Positions 6,984-14,037 of a stretch of 20,388 nt of DNA are shown in pieces. Every line of letters begins with the position of its first letter. The first letter of the stretch is position 1. Made by a program: the position numbers and the translations under genes. Source of the stretch: JBGTLW01 sp041743835 (GTDB lineage Bacteria > Planctomycetota > Phycisphaerae > Phycisphaerales > Phycisphaeraceae); NCBI GenBank assembly GCA_041743835.1, contig JBGTLW010000086.1:1-20388 (forward strand), given 5' to 3'. The notes beneath the pieces are model-generated. The model saw only the letters and a list, made by a program, of their open reading frames with translations, ran no database searches and was not told where the DNA came from.

Positions 6984-9155
6984 CTATTCGACCAGTTCGC
7001 CCTCGATGGTCTTCGTCATGCTGCGCTGCCCCGGCAGTACGAACGCGATTTCGCGGCGGCCCGCGGAGGTGTTGAGGGTCAGGGTCACTTCATCGACGGT
7101 CGGGGCGCCGACGTTGATCTGCATGGGCGAGACCGACTCGTTGATGAGGATGATGGCCGGGGCGCTGGCGGAGACGCTTAGACCGTCATGCACCTTTACC
7201 GTGCCAGCGGAGGCGGGGTCGCGGATGACCAGGCCGGTGAGCTTCTGCCCGGTGTGGTGGACCGCGGCCAGCGCGGGGGTGTTGGCGAGGATGTGGATGT
7301 CCCCCGCACGCTGCCGGTAGGCATCAAATTCCTCGCGCGACAGGCCGGGGGCGACGATGTAGGCGTAGGCTTCGCCATCCGGCTTGTCGCCGTGGTCGAT
7401 GCCAATTGTGAGCATATCGCCCGTTTCGGAAAAGCTGCGGTCGTAGCCGCCATTGATCGAGTTCCACTGCCCGGCGACGTTGGACTCGTTCTTGAGCACG
7501 ATGGTCTGGCTGCCGGGGAACACATAGCCGACGTCGTAGTGCCAGACCCAGGCGAGGCCCGCAACGCGGTCACCTGCCGTATCCGGCTCGCCTTGGCCGG
7601 AGGCGTGACGGCTGCTGAATACGGGGGTCTTTCGCAGGGTCTGGTTCACGGTGGTCTGCAGCGGGCCCAGTTCGCCGGTGTAACCAATGCCCGCTCCAAG
7701 CGCGACGACCTCGCGGTCGAAGAAGAACCAGCTCTTGTGAGCCGTGACGCGTGGTTGCAACCCGCGTTCGCGCCCGCGGGTCTGGCTGCCGTCGTGCCAG
7801 TCCATGTCCATCGCGGCAACGCCGAACTTACCGTCGGAAGCCCCGCCGACGAAGTCGGTGAAGCCCTTGAAGCCCCACATGCCGGCACTGTGCCCGCCGC
7901 GGGGCCCACCGCTGACGGGGGCGGTGGTTCCGGGGATGCGTCGCCAGTGCCAGAGCGGGAAGATGTCCAGATACTCATCGCCATGCACGAGGATGCTCGT
8001 CGCGCCCTGGGTCAGCCAGCGGTTGCGGATGTTTTCGCCGTTGCCCTGCTCCTGAATCGAGGTGCGAGTGGAGACCATGCGCACGCTGAGCATGAAGTCC
8101 TCGCGGTGGTGGGCCATGTAGTCGGAGGTCCAGAAATGCCGGTTGCCCACGACCGCTGATGGCCGCTTGCCCGCGACGTGGTCCAGCAGGGCCTGGTACT
8201 GCTCCGCGTTGTCGGGATCGGCTCGCTGCACCGACTCGACCCATTTCAGACCGACGAGCGGCGAGTTCATCCCCACGGGGCCGTCCATCTTGCGCGAGAT
8301 CATTCTCCCGCGCACGAACGGGTCGTAGGTCGTCCGTCGCAGCACCCATCGGAACCCGTTGAGCGTGCCCTCGCGGAGAAACGCAATGGCCCGGTCGTCG
8401 AACTCCCAGGGCGTTTCCTTGAGCAGGTCCGCCCACAAGGCGATCTGCTCGAAGTGAAGGTTCGAGTAGGCGGGGTAATAAATCTGCGGCCCGTGGTAGT
8501 GGTAGCTTCCGTCGGGCTGCAGGCCCTGCTCGGCCAGCCGCGCGGCGCCTTGGATGCCGCTGCTGCCTTCCTTGACCGCCTCGGCGTCGTTCGTCATCAG
8601 GCCCACCGCGATTCGCAGCGCGGACCCCCGAACGAAGTCGGCGCCGCCGTCGCTGCGATGTTTGCCCCCTTTGGCGTCGAGCCAGTTGCGCATGTGGCCC
8701 GACATGATGCGGCCGCGCAGCTCGTCGTCGATCGCGTCGCCCATCAGCAACAGGGTTGGAGCGAGCCCGATGGGCATGCCCAGGTTGTTCCGCCAGATGT
8801 GCCCGCGCGGCGACTTGCCATCCCATATCTCCAGCCCGCGGCGAACGCCCTCGCGCATCGCGTCGCTGTGGTGGTGCGGCCCGCCCGGGCTCCGATACGC
8901 CGCCGCCATGGACCGCAGACGGGTCAGGTGGATGTCGGGCGACCAGCCCACGCGAGAACGATCGGCATAGTCCACGTCCGGCCAACTGCCTTCGGGCGTC
9001 TGAGTCTGTAGGAACTTCTCCGCTTCGGTCGCGTCAATGGTCTTGAGCAGGTGCTCGGTCAGGCGCTGCCGCACCGTTTCCATGGACTTGTCCGGCGACG
9101 CTACCGCCGGGCCGACGAACAACAGACATACTAAAACCATCCATGCAGGCTTCAA
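6984..9155 (-). CDS. Polysaccharide lyase family 8-like enzyme, copy B
   Basis: The best start is the TTG at 9153-9155 (723 residues). A perfect AAGGAG lies seven bases upstream, the product begins MKPAWMVLVCLLFVGPAVAS (a signal peptide) and its length matches copy A at 724. The ATG at 9239 would add a 28-residue polar extension. PL8 signatures are PDGSYHYHGPQIYYPAY (214-230), NRHFW.SDYM.HHREDF (338-354), NGENIRNRW, GATSILVHGDEY, WRRIPGTTAP, KSWFFFDREVVALGAG and IDHGDKPDGEAYAYIVAPG. In TTG-start numbering H221, Y230 and R284 fit the catalytic His/Tyr/Arg, and D173 takes the place of the family Asn. It is clearly paralogous to copy A, sharing long identical blocks such as MVSTRT, GATSILV, WRRIPG and TDFVGGASDGK. 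Predicted role: exported lyase on a uronate-containing glycan. Confidence 0.85.
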   Translation of the reverse strand: MKPAWMVLVCLLFVGPAVASPDKSMETVRQRLTEHLLKTIDATEAEKFLQTQTPEGSWPDVDYADRSRVGWSPDIHLTRLRSMAAAYRSPGGPHHHSDAMREGVRRGLEIWDGKSPRGHIWRNNLGMPIGLAPTLLLMGDAIDDELRGRIMSGHMRNWLDAKGGKHRSDGGADFVRGSALRIAVGLMTNDAEAVKEGSSGIQGAARLAEQGLQPDGSYHYHGPQIYYPAYSNLHFEQIALWADLLKETPWEFDDRAIAFLREGTLNGFRWVLRRTTYDPFVRGRMISRKMDGPVGMNSPLVGLKWVESVQRADPDNAEQYQALLDHVAGKRPSAVVGNRHFWTSDYMAHHREDFMLSVRMVSTRTSIQEQGNGENIRNRWLTQGATSILVHGDEYLDIFPLWHWRRIPGTTAPVSGGPRGGHSAGMWGFKGFTDFVGGASDGKFGVAAMDMDWHDGSQTRGRERGLQPRVTAHKSWFFFDREVVALGAGIGYTGELGPLQTTVNQTLRKTPVFSSRHASGQGEPDTAGDRVAGLAWVWHYDVGYVFPGSQTIVLKNESNVAGQWNSINGGYDRSFSETGDMLTIGIDHGDKPDGEAYAYIVAPGLSREEFDAYRQRAGDIHILANTPALAAVHHTGQKLTGLVIRDPASAGTVKVHDGLSVSASAPAIILINESVSPMQINVGAPTVDEVTLTLNTSAGRREIAFVLPGQRSMTKTIEGELVE

Positions 9156-9162
9156 GAGCACG

Positions 9163-9168
9163 CTCCTT
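9163..9168 (-). promoter_or_regulatory. Ribosome binding site AAGGAG that fixes a TTG start
   Basis: The plus strand reads CTCCTT, so the transcript carries AAGGAG, followed by seven bases and then TTG. This is the strongest Shine-Dalgarno near the 5' end of PL8 copy B and decides for the TTG start over the upstream ATG at 9239 and the internal ATG at 9138-9140. Confidence 0.7.
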
Positions 9169-9235
9169 GTTGGAAGTTGCGGTTGCGCGGGCGTCCAATC
9201 TGGTTGCAGGAACTCATGACCGCGTCCATCGCGGT

Positions 9236-11206
9236 TCACCGCGCGATGGAGGTGTAGAGCCCCAGATCATGCCCGCCGTTGTCTTTCGCATTCAGCAGCC
9301 GGGTCTGGCCGTCCACGGTTTCCTGGACCAGCTTGGGGTACTTGCGGATACCGCGTTGGGCGATGTTGATGACGGAGAACTGCCCGCCCTGGTTGTCGAT
9401 GATGGGCACGTCCTCCTCCGGCACCGGGGCCTTCTTGGTCTGGCTGTAGCTGTTGTAACCGAACAGTTCGAAGCGCCCGGCCTCCTTGATCAGCACCCGC
9501 TGATTGAAAGCCTCCGACTTCCAGCCGAGCATCCACACCGAACCTGCATAGACATTGACGCACGGCATCTTCAGCCACCACCCGCGTTCATCATTGAAGA
9601 AGCGCACCCATACATTCTGCTCGGGGTTGTCCACCACGAATGCGGTGGAGGTGTCGTTGAGAAACACATCCCCGGTGCCCTCAAAGCGGAACCCTGTGAA
9701 CGCCTCGTAGCCCCGCACCCCTTCGAGCGAGTCCCACGGATAGCCGCCACTGGTGGAGCTGATGACCACCGTGCGTGAGGTCTTCACCACGATCGGCGGC
9801 AAGCGCATCCCCTCGATCACCACCACCGGCGGCTCACCGTCGCCGATGGTGAACGTCGCCTTGTCCGCGAAGCTGTGCGCGATGATGCCCGGCACGCCGA
9901 CCACGCGCTCGATCGTGGGGCCGAGGACCAGCGGCTGGGTGACCCGGTAGCGGCGGCCGATCTTCTCCGGCACCAGGTGACGCTCGTTGGCACCCCACGG
10001 TTTGCCGCTAAACGGGAAGACAACGTGGGTCTTGGTCGTGTCGTTGAGCGCTTTCTGGATCGCCTCGGTGTCATCGGCCTGGCCGTCGCCCACCGCGCCG
10101 TAGTCCAGCACGTTGGCCCACTTGCTCATGTCGCGCTCGTAGGGGACCATCGGCGTGGGCTTGATCGGAAGGGCGATCGCGCTGCCGCCGCGATCGAACA
10201 GCGAAGCCGTCTTGCCACCCACCGATTCCTTCACAGACCTTTGGCCCGGCTCAAGCACACCCTCGTAACCCTCGGCCTCGGCATCACGCAGGTAGAACAG
10301 GCCCTTGGCCTGGACAGCCAATCCGCCGACGCCAGCAAACCGCGCGCCGACCAGCGACAGGGCGCCGCCCCGCATATCGATGGCCGGGCCGGGGGCGGAC
10401 AGGTTGATTTTGAAGTCTTCCGCAGCCGCCATCCCGTTATGAATCACGCCGACTTTGTTCGGCTGGTCGATGGTCATGTGCGAGATGGACATCATGTGTT
10501 GGGCCACGTTGTACAGGCCGATGTCAAACCCGCGGGTATGCACGTTCCGCACCTGCCCCGGCCCGTTCTCCACGCCCGCCAGCGCCAGCGCCGCCAGCCC
10601 CTTGCCGTCCTCGCTGACGATGGTCACCTCGCCCAGATACCCGCTGTTGCTCACGCAATACTGGATGCCGATCGCCCCCGCGTTGTTCCTCCCCGTGTTC
10701 ACCGTGAGGTTACGGATGATCTTGTTGAAGGTGGTGTTGGTCGAATCGCCGGTGCTGAGCACAACCTGCTTGTCCAGCCGTTTTTCTTTCCCGTCGGTCA
10801 GGTCGTACACCGGCTTAGGCCAGGTGCCGTCTTTGAGGCGGATGACCGTCTGGCTGCGGCTTTCGCCGACGATCCACGGCCCGTGGCTGTGCGACGCGTT
10901 GGAGCGGCTGCGATCGATCTTGACGAACAACTCACCCGAAACCAGATACGTGCCCTTGGGGAAGTAGAGCACCGAGATCGAACGCTCGCGCTCGCGGAGT
11001 AGCTGCTGCAGTTGGGCGGTGACGTCGGTCTTGCCGGTGTTGTCCACCCCGCCGTCGCGCACCACGTCGAACACGTTGGCCGAGGGGGGATAGACGATGT
11101 CGATGTCGCCTTCAGCGCGCGCGGTGCAGGGGTGCCACAGGATTGCCCCCACGATCACGGCCCACGTCAGCACCCTTTGGATCGGCATACATTTGGTCAT
11201 CAGCAT
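9236..11206 (-). CDS. Exported protein with two pectate-lyase-3 type beta-helix modules
   Basis: A 656-residue protein when started at the ATG at 11204-11206; AAGGA lies nine bases upstream and the product begins with a signal peptide (hydrophobic core about residues 12-26, cleavage near ARA-EG). The longer frame to 11284 adds an unlikely leader. Two right-handed beta-helix modules each begin with the Pectate_lyase_3 hallmark: NVFDVVRDGGVDNTGKTD at about 44-61 and NVLDYGAVGDGQADDTEAI at about 365-383. The duplicated N-cap resembles twin-helix enzymes such as phage tailspikes and GH55 glucanases. Catalytic residues cannot be assigned by eye. It could be a lyase, a glycosidase or a non-catalytic carbohydrate binder. 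It lies 80 bases upstream of PL8 copy B and is probably co-transcribed with it. Confidence 0.7.
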   Translation of the reverse strand: MLMTKCMPIQRVLTWAVIVGAILWHPCTARAEGDIDIVYPPSANVFDVVRDGGVDNTGKTDVTAQLQQLLRERERSISVLYFPKGTYLVSGELFVKIDRSRSNASHSHGPWIVGESRSQTVIRLKDGTWPKPVYDLTDGKEKRLDKQVVLSTGDSTNTTFNKIIRNLTVNTGRNNAGAIGIQYCVSNSGYLGEVTIVSEDGKGLAALALAGVENGPGQVRNVHTRGFDIGLYNVAQHMMSISHMTIDQPNKVGVIHNGMAAAEDFKINLSAPGPAIDMRGGALSLVGARFAGVGGLAVQAKGLFYLRDAEAEGYEGVLEPGQRSVKESVGGKTASLFDRGGSAIALPIKPTPMVPYERDMSKWANVLDYGAVGDGQADDTEAIQKALNDTTKTHVVFPFSGKPWGANERHLVPEKIGRRYRVTQPLVLGPTIERVVGVPGIIAHSFADKATFTIGDGEPPVVVIEGMRLPPIVVKTSRTVVISSTSGGYPWDSLEGVRGYEAFTGFRFEGTGDVFLNDTSTAFVVDNPEQNVWVRFFNDERGWWLKMPCVNVYAGSVWMLGWKSEAFNQRVLIKEAGRFELFGYNSYSQTKKAPVPEEDVPIIDNQGGQFSVINIAQRGIRKYPKLVQETVDGQTRLLNAKDNGGHDLGLYTSIAR

Positions 11207-11285
11207 TGCGAATCGTCCTTTTGCTCTGCACGTCGAAACCCATGAACAGTTCTGCGCGTTCCGCAGCCACAGCCTTTTCAGCACA

Positions 11286-11329
11286 CCCCCGGACTTGGCG
11301 TTAGCTGCATCGCCCCCGGCTGATCAGCC
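11286..11329. terminator. Direct repeat and 12-bp palindrome after the pseudopilin gene, possible terminator
   Basis: In the 181-base gap between the pseudopilin stop and the beta-helix gene lie two CCCCCGG copies (11286-11292 and 11313-11319), with GGCG..CGCC able to pair between them. Overlapping the second copy is a perfect 12-bp palindrome, GGCTGATCAGCC (11318-11329). As RNA the palindrome is a short GC stem with a GAUC loop. There is no U-run. The position suggests a terminator or mRNA-processing site between the pseudopilin and the degradation genes. The rest of the gap has nothing I can name. Confidence 0.35.
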
Positions 11330-11387
11330 CGCTCGCGGTGACCCCCGGCTGCCTCGCGTCCTCCAGCGGCGCTCCGCGGACCAGCCC

Positions 11388-12257
11388 TCACGACCCCGTC
11401 CCCGAGAACCCCATCCGATCGAACAGCAGGAACATGCTCCGCCAGTCCCAGTCTGGCCTGGTGGCTGTGCCCGGTGTACCCAGAAACAGGTCCTCAACCA
11501 TCTCCTCGCTGCCGCCCCCAAACACCGCGCCGTCGAAACGGGCCGCATTCCAGTAGTACCCGTGTGTGCCCGTCGGCCGATTCGACAGCATTTGGTCCAC
11601 CGCCAGCACCTGGCTGGGTAGAGCGTTGACAAGCCGGGCCGGATGACGCAGCGAACCCCAGTATTGCGAAGAGTTGTTGTCCCCGTAGGGGATGTAGAGG
11701 TAGCCCGAATTAATGTAGAACGTACTGAAATCACTCAGGTCCGAGCCCCAAGGCGAAGGGTAGGCGCTGAAATGCATCGTGGAACTGGGGTTTTGGTGCG
11801 AGGGACAGTAGAACACACGTGCGTCTGACACCGTCTGGGCCTCGTACAGCCCCGCCAGGTTGCGTGGCTGACGCTTCCCGCCCCAGTTGGTCGAGGTCCA
11901 GTACGCCACCCGTGCCTCGAACGGGCGGTTCTGCCCGAAGCGATTGTTGTTCTGGGTCCGGCGCGGCACCATCGGCAGGTAATTGTCCTGATCGCCCGCG
12001 TAGATGACGGTTCCCACCGCAACCTGCTTCAGGTTGGAAGCGCACACCGTGCGCCGGGCCGCCTCGCGCGCCTTGCTCAGCGAGGGAAGCAGCAACGCGA
12101 TGAGCAGCGCGATGATGCTGATGACGACGAGGAGCTCGATGAGCGTAAAACCATGCAGGGGCTTGCGTTGGCGGGCGGGGGTGGCCGAGGGATGGCGATC
12201 CCTCGGCTTTGTGGGGGGCTGCGTCAGCATATCCGGGCACACATCGTAGGTCGTCAT
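11388..12257 (-). CDS. H-X9-DG pseudopilin (type II prepilin-like, DUF1559-like)
   Basis: A 289-residue protein started at the ATG at 12255-12257, which has AAGAGG six bases upstream. It carries a 36-residue polar leader ending in the prepilin cleavage site G36|FTLIELLVVISIIALLIALL, the hydrophobic helix, and KAREAARRTVCASNLKQ, the standard continuation of planctomycete pseudopilins. The C-terminal H-X9-DG motif is present exactly: H232, nine residues, then D242-G243. These proteins are processed by a prepilin peptidase and probably assemble in type II secretion-like pseudopili or the cell envelope. Planctomycete genomes hold many copies, often near exported degradative enzymes. This copy follows the two PEP-CTERM genes and precedes the beta-helix and lyase genes, consistent with an export or surface role for the locus. 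Confidence 0.88.
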   Translation of the reverse strand: MTTYDVCPDMLTQPPTKPRDRHPSATPARQRKPLHGFTLIELLVVISIIALLIALLLPSLSKAREAARRTVCASNLKQVAVGTVIYAGDQDNYLPMVPRRTQNNNRFGQNRPFEARVAYWTSTNWGGKRQPRNLAGLYEAQTVSDARVFYCPSHQNPSSTMHFSAYPSPWGSDLSDFSTFYINSGYLYIPYGDNNSSQYWGSLRHPARLVNALPSQVLAVDQMLSNRPTGTHGYYWNAARFDGAVFGGGSEEMVEDLFLGTPGTATRPDWDWRSMFLLFDRMGFSGTGS

Positions 12258-12293
12258 AACGTGCCTCTTGCGTAAGTGGAGCAGGGTGCATCC

Positions 12294-12303
12294 GGTTCGA
12301 ACC
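12294..12303. promoter_or_regulatory. Perfect palindrome GGTTCGAACC upstream of the pseudopilin gene
   Basis: A 10-bp perfect palindrome with a central CG lies 36 bases before the pseudopilin ATG, in the 65-base gap after PEP-CTERM gene 1. LacI-family operators are often palindromes with a central CG, so it is a candidate regulator site, but one short site is weak evidence. Confidence 0.25.
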
Positions 12304-12322
12304 ACCGCCAACCATGAAGACT

Positions 12323-13141
12323 TCACCCGCGCTGCGCTCGCCGGGGCAGCATCAATAGCGATCCCACCGCCAGCAGCGCGAGCGAGCCGGGCTCGGGGAT
12401 GATCTGGACGATCTGGATGCCGGAGATCACCGAGCGGCCAGATCCGCTCCCGAGCGAGGTCCGTGCGTATATGTCAAAGCTTGACGCCGTCAGACCGGTG
12501 AATCGGATGTAGTTGCCAGCAATAGCATCCCCCGAGGCCGTCGCGGTGGACTCTGTCCAGGTGACAGGAGGCGTTACAGGCTGCTGGATCGGCTGTATAA
12601 ATCGTTCCGCAGTCGGGGTTGTCATACTTCCGAGAGAAAATCCTATCGTGTGATTCGTAGAGTTTCGCGCGACGTAGATGATCACGTCGTACTCGGCGTA
12701 TGGAATCTCGCTTGCCTGAATCAGCGTGTAACGGTTAGTATCAGCCAACCCTGCGTTTCCGCGCCAACCCAATCCGGTGCCCAGCATCAGCAGATCGTCG
12801 TTCGTGCCCGTGTAGGTAAGCGGGGAGCTTTTTTGATCCTGTGTTGAAGCGTTCTGGCGGATGTCAATCGTAGTGGCGTTGCCGGAGTTGTTCTTCAGAT
12901 TACTTGTCAGCACGTTGTTAGCGGTCATGGTTGTCGTTGTCCAGTGGACGGAGTCGAGCACGCCCGATTGGGTTGTGCCGTCACTCGCCAGCGTGCCGTT
13001 GTTGGTGTTGTCGGCCCGCCAGTTGAGACTAACCACGTCCCCGATGATCGACGCTTGGGCCGGGACGGACCAGCCGCCCAAGACCATCGCCGACGCCACG
13101 CCTGCTGTTTGCATCATCCGCTTGATCATGTGAGTTCGCAT
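12323..13141 (-). CDS. PEP-CTERM exported protein 1
   Basis: A 272-residue protein. The start is well supported by AAGGAG eight bases upstream of the ATG. The N-terminus is a signal peptide (basic MRTHMIKRMM, hydrophobic core, likely cleavage after AQA at residue 30). The C-terminus carries the PEP-CTERM sorting signal: PEPGSLALLAVGSLLML from residue 249, followed by PRRAQRG. Proteins of this class are processed by an exosortase and attached to the envelope or released into exopolymer. The mature part is rich in Thr, Asn and Ser, probably all beta, with no domain I recognise. It forms a tandem pair with PEP-CTERM 2, whose signal peptide is similar in sequence; the pair lies between the LacI regulator and the pseudopilin. 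A role as surface binder of the substrate is plausible but not shown. Confidence 0.85.
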   Translation of the reverse strand: MRTHMIKRMMQTAGVASAMVLGGWSVPAQASIIGDVVSLNWRADNTNNGTLASDGTTQSGVLDSVHWTTTTMTANNVLTSNLKNNSGNATTIDIRQNASTQDQKSSPLTYTGTNDDLLMLGTGLGWRGNAGLADTNRYTLIQASEIPYAEYDVIIYVARNSTNHTIGFSLGSMTTPTAERFIQPIQQPVTPPVTWTESTATASGDAIAGNYIRFTGLTASSFDIYARTSLGSGSGRSVISGIQIVQIIPEPGSLALLAVGSLLMLPRRAQRG

Positions 13142-13217
13142 GTGTCACTCTCCTTTTCAGTTCGATTCGCTGGCTTGTCCGTTCATTTTTCCCGCGGGCA
13201 TGCGTTGCGGGGGGCTC

Positions 13218-13964
13218 TTATTTCGTCTGCATCCGGAGTTTCCGTGGGTCCCGGATGCGGGAGAGCATCAATAGTCCGCCAGCCGCCATCAGCGCCAGCG
13301 AGCCGGGCTCGGGGATGACCCCTTGCACGTCGATCTTGTCGAGAAGGATCTTGCCAGTTTGGTCCGCGCCGGAACCGCTCAGCGTGATCTTGAATGCAAC
13401 CTCGCTGTTGGCACTGATCCCGGTGAACGCGGGGTCGCTCACGTCGAGCGTCACCAGGGTGAACTCGCCGTCACTGCCCCGGCCATTCACGCCCGTGCCC
13501 GAAGCGAGGACGGAAGCACCGGTGAGCGAGGAGGTGACCGAGTACGCTGGGCCATCCATACCGCTCTTAGCCAGCTTGAAGCTCACCGATGTGATGTCGT
13601 AGGAGAACGCGCCATTGCCGATCGTGAAATCGAACGTGCCGTAGTTCGCCGGATTTCCGGTGCTCACGCTCACGCTGTTAAACGTCGCGCCTCCCGCGCT
13701 GGAGAACGGGGTGGCGGTATTGTCCCCGGTCGTATCATTGATCATCGCCGTGCCGAAGGTATCGGCGTTGCTCACGCTGCTGGCGGTGAACCCGCTGCCC
13801 GTGGTCGTGGGGCCGAAGCCGGCCCCCTCGAAGTCGTACTGGGCGATGATCGCGGCGCCTGCCTGCGGTACCGGCGTGATCAGACTGCCAGCCATGAACA
13901 TCGCTGCCGCCACGCCTGCTGTCTTTACTGTTTGCTTGATTCGATTCATCTGATGGCTCCTCAT
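13218..13964 (-). CDS. PEP-CTERM exported protein 2
   Basis: A 248-residue protein from the ATG at 13962-13964, preceded by AGGAGG with six-base spacing. A second ATG at 13947-13949 also has a good site (GAGGAG, seven bases). I prefer the first because its product begins MRSHQMNRIKQ, mirroring MRTHMIKRMMQ of PEP-CTERM 1. A signal peptide (to about residue 37, AGA-AII) is followed by a Gly/Ser/Thr-rich beta-type body: AQYDFEGAGFGPTTTGSGF near the N-terminus and a long stretch resembling sugar-binding jelly-roll proteins. The C-terminus has PEPGSLALMAAGGLLML from residue 218, then the basic tail SRIRDPRKLRMQTK, longer than usual. It is the first gene after the regulator. Function unknown; a surface carbohydrate-binding role is inferred from fold-like composition and context. 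Confidence 0.85.
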   Translation of the reverse strand: MRSHQMNRIKQTVKTAGVAAAMFMAGSLITPVPQAGAAIIAQYDFEGAGFGPTTTGSGFTASSVSNADTFGTAMINDTTGDNTATPFSSAGGATFNSVSVSTGNPANYGTFDFTIGNGAFSYDITSVSFKLAKSGMDGPAYSVTSSLTGASVLASGTGVNGRGSDGEFTLVTLDVSDPAFTGISANSEVAFKITLSGSGADQTGKILLDKIDVQGVIPEPGSLALMAAGGLLMLSRIRDPRKLRMQTK

Positions 13965-13987
13965 CTGAAACCTCCTGTCTGAAACTG

Positions 13988-14003
13988 CCGGTCGATCGAC
14001 CGG
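13988..14003. promoter_or_regulatory. 16-bp perfect palindrome between the LacI and PEP-CTERM 2 genes
   Basis: CCGGTCGATCGACCGG is an exact inverted repeat ending 23 bases before the PEP-CTERM 2 ATG, just ahead of its Shine-Dalgarno. As DNA it is a strong candidate operator; as RNA it is a six-pair stem with a GAUC loop near the ribosome site. Either reading would place control of the first structural gene here. Confidence 0.5.
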
Positions 14004-14010
14004 GCTTTGT

Positions 14011-14028
14011 CGGCGCAACGCTGCGCCG
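14011..14028 (-). terminator. GC hairpin directly after the LacI gene
   Basis: CGGCGCA-ACGC-TGCGCCG forms a seven-pair stem with a four-base loop, nine bases past the regulator's stop codon. No U-run follows on the minus strand, so it may be a weak or factor-assisted terminator, or an mRNA stabiliser separating regulator from structural genes. Confidence 0.45.
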
Positions 14029-14037
14029 GGTGAAAGA

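Noticed and set aside
9156..9239. ATG start at 9239 for PL8 copy B
   Set aside because: It adds 28 polar residues before the signal peptide and ignores the AAGGAG/TTG start, which gives a length matching copy A.
12294..12303. GGTTCGAACC looks like the T-loop of a tRNA gene
   Set aside because: The flanking bases do not form a T-stem on either strand, and no acceptor, D or anticodon arm can be drawn around it.
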